Source: Candidatus Gottesmanbacteria bacterium (GTDB lineage: Bacteria > Patescibacteriota > Microgenomatia > UBA10105 > UBA927). Taken from it: DNA of 31,573 nucleotides. Below are positions 24,356 to 31,573 of this stretch, piece by piece. Both the position numbers and the translations under genes were made by a program. The DNA lies in assembly GCA_016218185.1 (NCBI GenBank), contig JACREP010000046.1, positions 1 through 31,573 on the forward strand. The letters run 5' to 3'. Each line of letters opens with the position of its first letter. The stretch's first letter is position 1. Under the pieces are notes generated by a model. The model was not told the origin of the DNA. It ran no database searches and worked only from the letters and a program-made list of their open reading frames with translations.

Positions 24356-25444
24356 ATGAAAATACCGACGATTGCCGTTTTGGGAAGCCACAGCGCCCTG
24401 GATGTTTGCCGCGGCGCCAAAGACGAGCGACTTGAGACGCTTGTAATTGCAGAAATCGGACGTGAGCAAACGTATGCTTCCTATTACAAATCCCGGCCAG
24501 GCATCGGATGTGTGGATGAATGTATGGTACTTGATCATTTTTCCGATATTCTTTCGCCGGATTTCCAAAAGAAGCTGCGGGCAAAAAACGTCATTTTCAT
24601 TCCCCACCGCTCGTTTGAAGCGTATCTTAATTTTGACTATCGCGCGATTGAAAACGATTTTCACGTTCCCATGTTTGGAAATAAGTATCTTCTGAAAATA
24701 GAAGAACGCCAAAGCCGGCCGAATCAGTATGATCTTTTAGAGGAAGCCAATATCCGATATCCCAAACAGTATAGTTCTCCTAAGGCGATCGACCGGTTGT
24801 GCATGGTAAAAGTATCTGAACGGACGCGTGTTTTTGAACGAGCATTTTTTCTCGTTTCCGGTTATCAGGACTATGTGAAAAAAACCAAAGAAATGATGGG
24901 TAACCAAAAAATTACCGGACAAGCCCTTGCCGCATCAGTCATTGAGGAATTTGTGGTTGGGACGCCGGTCAATTTCAATTTCTTTTACTCTCCTATTAAT
25001 AAACGTCTTGAACTTATGGGAACAGACACCAGAAGGCAGACAAATCTTGACGGAGTGCTTCGGGTTCCTGCGACATATCAGGAGGCCGTACTGAAATCTC
25101 TGCCGCTTACGTTTGAGGAATCAGGGCATATAGCAGTTACTGTTCTTGAGTCAATGCTGGAGAAAGCATTCAGTCTGGGTGAAGCATTTGTCGCAGCGAC
25201 GAAACGGTTATATCCACCGGGCATCATCGGACCGTTTGCCCTTCAGTCAATTATTACGTCAGGGCCTCCGAAAAAGGATATTGTCGTCATCGACGTATCT
25301 CCCCGCATGCCGGGGTCTCCCGGAATTTCTGCGACTCCTTACGGTGCATATCTGTATGGGAAATCAATGTCGGTAGGCAGACGGGTTGCAAAAGAAATCC
25401 GTGAAGCGTATACAAAGCATGCTATGGAAAGGATCATTACCTAG
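24356..25444 (+). CDS. PurP paralog (copy 2, PurP2-like)
   Basis: A 362-residue paralog of the gene before it. The start IAVLGSHSALDVCRGAKDER, the line NVIFIPHRSFEAYL and the end VIDVSPRMPGSPGISATPYG correspond feature by feature to PurP. The segment that should be the glycine loop reads RTRVFERAFFLVSG and lacks the Gly-Gly of copy 1, so ATP binding or chemistry may differ. Archaea often carry a second PurP with this DVSPRMPGSPG signature whose role is unresolved. As no IMP cyclohydrolase is in the window, it might serve that step or form a complex with copy 1. Both ideas are inference. Confidence 0.8.
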   Translation: MKIPTIAVLGSHSALDVCRGAKDERLETLVIAEIGREQTYASYYKSRPGIGCVDECMVLDHFSDILSPDFQKKLRAKNVIFIPHRSFEAYLNFDYRAIENDFHVPMFGNKYLLKIEERQSRPNQYDLLEEANIRYPKQYSSPKAIDRLCMVKVSERTRVFERAFFLVSGYQDYVKKTKEMMGNQKITGQALAASVIEEFVVGTPVNFNFFYSPINKRLELMGTDTRRQTNLDGVLRVPATYQEAVLKSLPLTFEESGHIAVTVLESMLEKAFSLGEAFVAATKRLYPPGIIGPFALQSIITSGPPKKDIVVIDVSPRMPGSPGISATPYGAYLYGKSMSVGRRVAKEIREAYTKHAMERIIT

Positions 25445-25447
25445 TGT

Positions 25448-26857
25448 ATGCAAATACCTGATTTTTCCAATTACGTTTCTGCGCTTTCTTGGCGGTATGG
25501 GAGTGCCCCGATGCGGGGTATTTTCAGTGAACAAAATAAGTACAAAATCTGGCGCAGCATTTGGGTGGCACTGGCTGAAGCACAGTATAAAGCGGGATTA
25601 GTAAGTCTTGCGGAACTGAATGATCTTAGAAAACATAAAGATGACATGGATATAGAAAAAATCCTTGAGATAGAGAAAGAAACGAACCATGACCTGGTGG
25701 CAGCTATCCGCGAGTTTGCCCAAAAGGCCAAAATTGGCGGCGGCAAAATACACTTTGGAGCAACCAGTATGGATATCGTGGATAATGCCGACGCAATTCG
25801 CATACGCCAAGCACTGGCCTTGACTCAAAAAAATCTCGTTACACTCCTTGCATTGTTTGCAAGGCAAATTCACGCGTATGCAAATATTCCTTGTATGGGA
25901 TACACGCATCTGCAACCTGCGGAACCGATAACCGTGGGATACCGGCTCGCGTTCTATGCCCAGGATTTGCTCACCGATTTCACATTTCTGCAGTTTGTCC
26001 AATCGGTCTTCCAGGGTAAGGGACTGAAGGGAGCTGTCGGTACAAGGGCAAGTTATCAGGTAATCCTTAAAGGGACCTGCATGTCTGCCTCTGAATTTGA
26101 TGACCGCATCACCAAGGAACTCGGAATATCGGGAGCTCTTATTACCTCTCAAGTGTACCCGCGCAAGTACGACTATCTTGTGGTATCCCTTCTGGCAAGC
26201 ATTGCCTCCTCCGTAGCCAAATTTGCAGGGGACCTTAGAATTCTTCAGTCAGCAGGCATCGGCGAATGGAGTGAACCGTTCGGGAAAAAACAGGTAGGAT
26301 CTTCTGCTATGCCGTTTAAAAGAAATCCCATTAACTGCGAAAAAATCTGTTCGCTTGCGCGCTATGTGGCGGCCATCCCCTCAGTAGCACTGGAAAATGC
26401 GACATTGAGCTACCTGGAACGAACACTGGATGATTCTGCAAATAAACGGATCGTCGTTGCTGAGGGTTTTTTAGCGTTGGATGAAATACTCACTACTGCC
26501 CAAAAGATCGTTGATGGTTTGGTCATCAATACCCATCGCATCGCCCACAACGTCAACCAATATGCTCCATTTGCAGCAACGGAAACGCTTCTTATCATGC
26601 TTGTCAAACACGGTGCAGACCGCCAAAAAATGCATGAACTTCTCCGCACCATTTCCATGAAATCATCGGAGGCAATTCAGGCGGAAAAACCAAATCCCAT
26701 GAATCAACTGATCAAAGAGAATCCGACCATCCGTAAGTATTTAAAAGCAGCCGAAATTCATGAGTCGCTTGACGTTGCAAACCATGTCGGCGATGCACCG
26801 GAGCGCGCATTGAAACTGGTAAAAGAAATTAAAAAAACAATGAAGAATTATGGATAA
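25448..26857 (+). CDS. purB: Adenylosuccinate lyase
   Basis: A 469-residue member of the fumarase/aspartase superfamily. It splits SAICAR to AICAR and adenylosuccinate to AMP, each with release of fumarate. The superfamily signature GSSAMPFKRNPINCEKI is intact. HFGATSMDIVDNADAI and MGYTHLQPAEPITVGYRLA supply the other active-site loops, with the catalytic His in TSMD/THLQPAEP regions. Length is at the upper normal range. It starts 3 bp after purP2 and overlaps purE by 8 bp. Confidence 0.95.
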   Translation: MQIPDFSNYVSALSWRYGSAPMRGIFSEQNKYKIWRSIWVALAEAQYKAGLVSLAELNDLRKHKDDMDIEKILEIEKETNHDLVAAIREFAQKAKIGGGKIHFGATSMDIVDNADAIRIRQALALTQKNLVTLLALFARQIHAYANIPCMGYTHLQPAEPITVGYRLAFYAQDLLTDFTFLQFVQSVFQGKGLKGAVGTRASYQVILKGTCMSASEFDDRITKELGISGALITSQVYPRKYDYLVVSLLASIASSVAKFAGDLRILQSAGIGEWSEPFGKKQVGSSAMPFKRNPINCEKICSLARYVAAIPSVALENATLSYLERTLDDSANKRIVVAEGFLALDEILTTAQKIVDGLVINTHRIAHNVNQYAPFAATETLLIMLVKHGADRQKMHELLRTISMKSSEAIQAEKPNPMNQLIKENPTIRKYLKAAEIHESLDVANHVGDAPERALKLVKEIKKTMKNYG

Positions 26858-27362
26858 ACCCAAAATCGCGGTTCTTTTGGGGAGCGATTCCGATCTTCCG
26901 GTCGCACGGGATGCGCTTGCGACGCTCGATGAGTTTCACGTACCCTTTGATGTGCGGATCTTTTCTGCCCATCGAAGTCCTGACGATACCGTAACCTATG
27001 TGAAGAAGGCCACGAGCAGCGGAGTGTTACTTTTTATTGCGGCAGCAGGAGGCGCTGCGCACCTGGCAGGGGTTATTGCTGCGCACACCACTCTTCCGGT
27101 TATCGGTATTCCCATACAGACCAAATCGCTGAGAGGCGTTGATTCGCTGTATTCTACCGTGCAGATGCCGCCCGGAGTGCCGGTGGCCACCGTCGGCATC
27201 AATGCCGCCAAAAACGCAGGGCTTTTGGCCATACAAATACTTGCAGTCGGCGATGCGCGGCTTACGAAGCAGTTAAAAACGTATAAGACACAGCTTGCAA
27301 AAGGCGTACGAAAGAAAAACACAGCGCTTGAGCGCTTGGGCTGGAAAAAATATGATATCTAA
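26850..27362 (+). CDS. purE: N5-CAIR mutase (class I PurE)
   Basis: A 170-residue PurE, which converts N5-CAIR to CAIR. The phosphate loop is [12 protein letters not shown]. The 40s-loop reads [10 protein letters not shown], and [20 protein letters not shown] and [17 protein letters not shown] follow. The SAHRSPD form is that of class I enzymes, which depend on PurK for N5-CAIR; class II enzymes have SAHKT. No purK is seen in the window, so it should be elsewhere, or the reaction depends on high CO2. It overlaps purB by 8 bp and purC by 11 bp. Confidence 0.94.
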   Translation: MDKPKIAVLLGSDSDLPVARDALATLDEFHVPFDVRIFSAHRSPDDTVTYVKKATSSGVLLFIAAAGGAAHLAGVIAAHTTLPVIGIPIQTKSLRGVDSLYSTVQMPPGVPVATVGINAAKNAGLLAIQILAVGDARLTKQLKTYKTQLAKGVRKKNTALERLGWKKYDI

Positions 27363-28389
27363 GGCAACGATTATTCGATCCCTGCCGTATGTGCTCAAAA
27401 CGATTGATATTCCCGGTTTGGGAAAAAAATATCAGGGCAAAGTGCGCGATTTTTATATCAAAAACGGTAAACGGATTCTTATCACGACGGACCGTCAGTC
27501 AGCCTTTGACGTTATCCTTGGACATATTCCGTTTAAGGGCGCAGTACTTAACCTGCTTTCTGCATTTTGGTTTGAGGAAACAAAAGATATCGTCCCAAAC
27601 CATATGATTTCTGTACCCGATCCCAACGTCATGATTACCCGGGATTGTACGCCCATACCCGTGGAGATGATTGTCCGCGGATATATTTCGGGGGTTACCA
27701 AAACATCGATTTGGTACTCGTACGAGCGTGGTGAACAGCTTATTTACGGTATACCGTTTCCGGATGGGCTCAAAAAAAACCAAAAGTTACCAAATCCTGT
27801 TATAACGCCAACAACACACCCTTTGGCCGGAAGTACTGTGCATGACGAGCGCTTGACCCGGGAGCAAATTATCAAGCAAAAGATTGTTCCCAAAAAGCTC
27901 TATGAGCAAATGGAGCGCGCTGCCTTGGCGCTATTTGCCCGGGGGACGCGCATCTGTGAGCGTCGGGGACTTATTCTGGTGGATACAAAGTACGAGTTTG
28001 GCATGTATAAGGGAAAACTTACCCTTATTGACGAGATTCACACGCCGGATTCATCACGTTTTTGGACGAAGGAGAGCTATGATCGCATATTTCATACCGA
28101 TGAAAAAGGCGAAGCCCCGAACCAACGCTCCTCCGACGCGAGGACGCAGACCTCGGGAGGAGGGAAGTTTGGTTCTGGGGAGCCGGATAATTTCGATAAG
28201 GAATTCTTGCGTCTCTGGTATGCCCAGCGCGGGTACCGCGGCGAAGGATCGCCACCAAAAATGCCCACAGAGCTCGTCATTGCACTCGCAAGGCGCTATA
28301 TTGCCGTCTACGAAAAAATCACAGGCAGGAAGTTTCGAGCATTCTCGTATCCGATTAATCAACGAATTATTCAGGCACTCACCACATGA
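27352..28389 (+). CDS. purC: SAICAR synthetase with an in-frame palindromic insert
   Basis: A 345-residue ligase joining CAIR and aspartate. Motifs: [63 protein letters not shown] and [14 protein letters not shown]. It resembles the yeast-type, ~300-residue form. About residues 253-281 ([18 protein letters not shown] and following) have no counterpart I recall in that form. They are encoded by a DNA palindrome (28111-28185). The conserved FDKEFLRLW segment resumes directly after, so the frame and probably the fold are kept. Start ATG 27352 is chosen as conserved sequence begins there; the upstream in-frame start at 27295 lies deep in purE. It overlaps purM by 4 bp. Confidence 0.94.
   Translation: MISKATIIRSLPYVLKTIDIPGLGKKYQGKVRDFYIKNGKRILITTDRQSAFDVILGHIPFKGAVLNLLSAFWFEETKDIVPNHMISVPDPNVMITRDCTPIPVEMIVRGYISGVTKTSIWYSYERGEQLIYGIPFPDGLKKNQKLPNPVITPTTHPLAGSTVHDERLTREQIIKQKIVPKKLYEQMERAALALFARGTRICERRGLILVDTKYEFGMYKGKLTLIDEIHTPDSSRFWTKESYDRIFHTDEKGEAPNQRSSDARTQTSGGGKFGSGEPDNFDKEFLRLWYAQRGYRGEGSPPKMPTELVIALARRYIAVYEKITGRKFRAFSYPINQRIIQALTT
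28111..28185 (+). repeat. Palindromic element inserted in frame in purC
   Basis: Three nested pairs of inverted arms surround a 7-nt loop (28144-28150). These are GAACCAA (28119-28125) with TTGGTTC (28169-28175), CTCCTCC (28128-28134) with GGAGGAG (28156-28162), and CGAGG (28139-28143) with CCTCG (28151-28155). CCCC (28115-28118) and GGGG (28177-28180) extend the outer arm with one bulged base. The whole length is read in frame as a Gly/Ser-rich loop. Confidence 0.82.
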
Positions 28390-29486
28390 CGAGCAGCCCC
28401 CTCACGTATCGATCAGCTGGTGTTTCCTACGAAACCCTTGATACACTGAAGCGTTTGGCTCAGCTGGAAGGCAAAAAAAGCGCGGTTCATACAGAGTTAA
28501 AAGAAGTTTCCCAGAGTCGTGGTGAGTCGGCGTACGTGTGGGAAGAAAAAGATTGCTATCGTGCATTGGTGATAGAAGGATTAGGGACGAAAAATCTGAT
28601 TGCGGATGCGATGCGGAAGATTACCGCCAGGACGTATTACGACGCCATAGCACAGGATACCGTGGCAATGATTGTAAATGACCTGATTGTGGTGGGAGCC
28701 AAGCCGCAAGTCGTGAATGCCTATTTCGGCGTGGGAAATTCTGATTGGTTTTCCGATAAAAAACGGGCCGGCGATTTAGTCACCGGATGGGCAAAAGCGT
28801 GTAAGCTGGCCGGAGCGGTATGGGGAGGAGGAGAGACCCCGACTCTTAAAGACATCATTAAACCGGATACGATAGATTTGGCCGGATCTGCTATTGGCAT
28901 CATCAAGCCGAAGCGCCGACTGATCTTAGGAGATAAACTTACTGCCGGAGATGCAATTCTTCTTATTGAAAGCAACGGCATTCATGCAAATGGTTTAACA
29001 CTCGCAAGAGCAATTGCCCAGAAGTTTCCCCGCGGTTATGCGACAAAGCTACCGAGCGGTTCACGCTATGGCGAGGCGCTCCTTCGTCCCACGCATATCT
29101 ATACCCAGATAGTAGAAGACCTATTTCTCAATGGTATCGAGGTCCACTATATGGTGCACATTACCGGTCACGGTTGGCGCAAACTCATGAGGGCAAATCG
29201 GAGCTTTCGGTACATAATAGATGATATAGGAAAGGTACCGCCGATTTTTGGATTTATCCAAACGCATTCTGGAATGAATGACCGCGATATGTACGCCACG
29301 TTTAACATGGGTGCAGGGTTTGCACTTTTCGTGCCGTCAGATGAACGAGAGAAGGCGCAACGCATTATTGCCCGGAATAAACTCGCATGTTGGCGCGCAG
29401 GAACAGTAAAAAACGGCCCAAAACAGGTTCTCATCCGTCCCAAAGCCATTACCTTTTCTGCTGGTAGTCTTCGTGTGCGGCCGTAG
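28386..29486 (+). CDS. purM: Phosphoribosylformylglycinamidine cyclo-ligase (AIR synthetase), divergent
   Basis: A 366-residue PurM-type ATP-dependent cyclase that makes AIR from FGAM. Family features: YRSAGVSYETLDTLKRL, GLGTKNLIADAM in place of TDGVGTK, AQDTVAMIVNDLIVVGAKP, GGGETPTLKDII where typical PurM has GGETAEMP, IDLAGSAIGIIK, and HITGHGWRKLMRA in place of HITGGG. Order and spacing of these blocks fit PurM, but many invariant residues differ. The call leans on the operon context, since every other enzyme around this step is present. ATG 28386 overlaps the purC stop (ATGA). No other candidate for the step is seen. Confidence 0.82.
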   Translation: MTSSPLTYRSAGVSYETLDTLKRLAQLEGKKSAVHTELKEVSQSRGESAYVWEEKDCYRALVIEGLGTKNLIADAMRKITARTYYDAIAQDTVAMIVNDLIVVGAKPQVVNAYFGVGNSDWFSDKKRAGDLVTGWAKACKLAGAVWGGGETPTLKDIIKPDTIDLAGSAIGIIKPKRRLILGDKLTAGDAILLIESNGIHANGLTLARAIAQKFPRGYATKLPSGSRYGEALLRPTHIYTQIVEDLFLNGIEVHYMVHITGHGWRKLMRANRSFRYIIDDIGKVPPIFGFIQTHSGMNDRDMYATFNMGAGFALFVPSDEREKAQRIIARNKLACWRAGTVKNGPKQVLIRPKAITFSAGSLRVRP

Positions 29487-29512
29487 GCTTCAAAACGAGC
29501 TGCTTTACTTTT

Positions 29513-29541
29513 TTGACATGATCCCGTATCTTTGGTAACAT
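29513..29541 (+). promoter_or_regulatory. pyrG promoter, leaderless type
   Basis: TTGACA (29513-29518), a 17-bp spacer and TAACAT (29536-29541). The ATG at 29547 begins 6 nt after the -10 box, where transcription itself should start. No room is left for a Shine-Dalgarno. Confidence 0.8.
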
Positions 29542-29546
29542 AGATT

Positions 29547-31202
29547 ATGCCCACGAAATTTATCTTCGTTTCCGGTGGAGTGATATCAGGCCTTGGGAAA
29601 GGCGTCACCACTGCCTCCATCGCCCTTCTTCTTCAAAACAGAGGATACTGCATAACTCCCGTCAAGTGTGAAAACTACCTCAATACGGATGCGGGGCTTA
29701 TCAACCCTATCGAACACGGCGACCCGTTCCTTTGCGAAGACGGCACCGAGGCGGATATGGACATGGGAACGTATGAAAAGTTTTTGGATAAAAACATGGA
29801 ACGCCACAACTTCATCACCATGGGACAAATCTATAAAACAGTCATTGAGCGCGAACGGAACTTCGGATACGACGGAGAGGATGTCGAGGCGATCCCGCAT
29901 GTGACCAATGAAATTCTCAAACGGATTCAGGAGGCCGGAGAAAAAGGAAATGCGGACATTGTGGTGGTGGAACTTGGGGGAACTGCCGGTGAGTATCAAA
30001 ATGCGCTCTATTATGAGGCGTCACGCATCCTTTCCCGCAACAAAAAGAACTCGGTGATTCACGTGCATGTCAGCTACCTGCCCACGCCGCAGCACCTGGG
30101 CGAGCCTAAAACCAAACCCACGCAGCTTTCCGTGCGCACGCTCAACTCTATGGGGATCCAGCCGGATTTTATCGTGACGCGTTCAGAAAAACCCATGGAT
30201 GCGCGCCGGCGGGCCCGGTTTGCACTATTTTGCAACGTGGATCCGGAAAACGTGATCGACAGCGTCGACATGAAAACGCCCTACGAGGCACCTCTCCACC
30301 TGGCCAAGCAAAAGATAGATGAAAAAATTTTGGATATGTTGGGACTGCCGCACAAAGAACTCGACACGAAACGTTGGGAAGAAATGGTAGCGAAGGTGTA
30401 TAACAAAAAAGCGAAGTCGGTTACCATCGCGATTGTGGGCAAATACTTTGCCACCGGCGAATATCAGCTGCGTGACAGCTACGCGGCGCTCATGGATGCG
30501 ATTGACCACGCCAGTTGGGAGAAAGGAGTGGATACTACGGTCCAATGGATTCAGGCGGAGAGGTTGGAAAAGGGTAACTTGACGGAACTTGAAGGCGTTG
30601 ACGGCATCATTGTACCGATCGGCTGGGGACCGCGTGGGGTTGAAGGAAAAATCATGGCCATCGAGTACGCGCGCGTCCGTAAAATTCCTTATTTGGGTCT
30701 CTGCTATGGTATGCAGCTGGCAATTGTTGAATATGCACGGAACGTATTGGGTCTGAAAGGCGCCCATACGCTTGAGTGCGATGCGGATACTGTCCATCCG
30801 GTGATTCACATGATTTTAGGGCAGCAGGATATTCTCAAACGCCGTGCCTACGGCGGCACGATGCGACTGGGGCGTTGGGAATGCCGTGTCGCCCCGGCAA
30901 CCATAGCGGACGCCAGTTATACGGCGTACAAGGCTTATGATGATCCGAAAAATCGTATCGTCGGTGAGCGCCACCGGCACCGCTATGAATTTAATGACGC
31001 ATATGTCAAGCAGTTTGAAAAGTCAGGGATGATATTGGCCGGGAGGAGCGTGATTGAACAACTGGTCGAGATTATTGAGCTTCCTAAAACGAAACATCCG
31101 TTTTTCCTCGGCACACAGTATCATCCGGAATATCGAAGCCGGCCGCTCCGGCCCCACCCTATATTTCTTTCCTACATAGAGGCTTGTTCTTCCCGAGGCT
31201 AA
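29547..31202 (+). CDS. pyrG: CTP synthase with variant substrate motifs
   Basis: A 551-residue CTP synthase that aminates UTP using glutamine and ATP. The synthetase P-loop is [16 protein letters not shown] (residues 9-24). The following block reads [20 protein letters not shown], where most bacteria have KLDPYLNxDPGTMxPxxHG. The class I glutaminase has Cys386 in [10 protein letters not shown] and His in [12 protein letters not shown]. The oxyanion loop PIGWGPRG replaces the usual PGGFGxRG. Active-site nucleophile and triad are present, so function is likely kept. I recall similar variants in CPR proteins but cannot check. It has its own promoter, about 27 bp after purM. Confidence 0.95.
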   Translation: MPTKFIFVSGGVISGLGKGVTTASIALLLQNRGYCITPVKCENYLNTDAGLINPIEHGDPFLCEDGTEADMDMGTYEKFLDKNMERHNFITMGQIYKTVIERERNFGYDGEDVEAIPHVTNEILKRIQEAGEKGNADIVVVELGGTAGEYQNALYYEASRILSRNKKNSVIHVHVSYLPTPQHLGEPKTKPTQLSVRTLNSMGIQPDFIVTRSEKPMDARRRARFALFCNVDPENVIDSVDMKTPYEAPLHLAKQKIDEKILDMLGLPHKELDTKRWEEMVAKVYNKKAKSVTIAIVGKYFATGEYQLRDSYAALMDAIDHASWEKGVDTTVQWIQAERLEKGNLTELEGVDGIIVPIGWGPRGVEGKIMAIEYARVRKIPYLGLCYGMQLAIVEYARNVLGLKGAHTLECDADTVHPVIHMILGQQDILKRRAYGGTMRLGRWECRVAPATIADASYTAYKAYDDPKNRIVGERHRHRYEFNDAYVKQFEKSGMILAGRSVIEQLVEIIELPKTKHPFFLGTQYHPEYRSRPLRPHPIFLSYIEACSSRG

Positions 31203-31212
31203 CTGGTACAAT
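31184..31212 (+). promoter_or_regulatory. rplS promoter, leaderless type
   Basis: TTGTTC (31184-31189), a 17-bp spacer and TACAAT (31207-31212), with ATG 31219 seven bases downstream. The -35 lies inside the end of pyrG. Predicted transcription starts at or next to the A of the start codon. Confidence 0.72.
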
Positions 31213-31218
31213 ATCGCC

Positions 31219-31573
31219 ATGGCAAATGTTACTGTGTGGACCGACGGAGAGGGTGAGACAAAGAAAACTGCCGCGTTTCATGTCGGCGATACCGTGCGCG
31301 TACACTATAAACTCATAGAGAAGGAAAAAGTCTCAGGCAAGACCAAACGCGAGGTGCATGAGGAAACTCACGAGCGCACACAAGTTTTTGAAGGCATCGT
31401 GCTTGCGATCCGCGGGTCAGGCGAAAACACCATGTTCACGGTACGCAGAATCGGCGCCGGAGCAATCGGAATTGAGCGCATATTTCCGCTTGCTTCCCCG
31501 TGGATTAAAAAACTTGAGGTAAAAAAACACGGGGAGGTGCGTCGCGCCAAACTTTATTATCTCCGTGGCCGCA
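31219..31573 (+). CDS. rplS: 50S ribosomal protein L19, 5' part (runs off window)
   Basis: The frame from ATG 31219 is open to the window end and gives about 118 residues. [49 protein letters not shown] and [13 protein letters not shown] are L19 blocks in the right order. L19 lies at the interface of the ribosomal subunits. An insert of roughly 10-12 residues (around [13 protein letters not shown]) lies between the first two blocks, where E. coli L19 is shorter. Only a few C-terminal residues should be missing. The start follows directly after a promoter. Confidence 0.93.
   Translation, partial: MANVTVWTDGEGETKKTAAFHVGDTVRVHYKLIEKEKVSGKTKREVHEETHERTQVFEGIVLAIRGSGENTMFTVRRIGAGAIGIERIFPLASPWIKKLEVKKHGEVRRAKLYYLRGR

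Noticed and set aside
24356..25444. The second PurP as a pseudogene
   Set aside because: It is full length, in frame, and keeps the family N- and C-terminal blocks; the changed glycine loop suggests altered function rather than decay.
27295..27351. PurC start 19 codons earlier, inside purE
   Set aside because: It would give a 68-bp overlap with purE and a non-conserved, basic N-terminus; ATG 27352 fits the family start.
3155..29486. UGA read as glycine (Gracilibacteria/Absconditabacteria code)
   Set aside because: TGA ends several genes at their expected lengths (CBS gene, purL, purC, purN, upstream overlaps ATGA) and no in-frame TGA is found inside conserved domains.

Overview
The window looks like a chromosomal piece of a Candidate Phyla Radiation (Patescibacteria) bacterium, most likely of Microgenomates type. 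This is inferred from the style of several proteins: a CTP synthase with an unusual N-terminal motif, divergent PurM and PurN, archaeal-type PurP in a bacterial operon, a PaaX/Cas2-like regulator, small coiled-coil and SLOG proteins, and promoters placed almost directly on start codons. TGA is used as a stop throughout, which argues against Gracilibacteria and Absconditabacteria. There are no rRNA, tRNA or CRISPR features.

Layout: (1) 1-3082, the end of an F-type ATP synthase operon (atpA 3' end, atpG, atpD, atpC). (2) 3107-3637, a two-CBS-domain protein with its own promoter. (3) 3634-13623, a pyrimidine cluster carA-carB-pyrB-pyrC-pyrD-[SLOG protein]-[hicB-hicA]-pyrF-pyrE. It starts at a strong promoter followed at once by a terminator-like hairpin. 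(4) 13620-14583, a small coiled-coil protein and upp (uracil salvage). (5) 14656-15563, a minus-strand PaaX/Cas2-like gene bracketed by two related ~45-bp palindromes. (6) 15578-29486, a purine operon purF-purN-purD-purL-purQ-purP-purP2-purB-purE-purC-purM behind a promoter and an attenuator-like leader. (7) pyrG and the start of rplS, each with a leaderless-type promoter.

Together the genes take bicarbonate, glutamine and aspartate to UMP and then CTP, and PRPP to FAICAR. Not found here are purK (expected with a class I PurE), an IMP cyclohydrolase (purH or purO) and pyrK. The penultimate purine step appears to use formate and ATP (PurP) rather than 10-formyl-THF, while the third step has a PurN-type enzyme. 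A full nucleotide pathway is unusual for CPR bacteria, most of which are auxotrophic.

The most unusual signals are the palindrome-bracketed PaaX/Cas2-like unit, a ~65-bp palindromic segment inserted in frame in purC (with a possible relative in pyrF), leader hairpins in front of carA and purF, inverted repeats between carA and carB, and a tandem pair of PurP paralogs.
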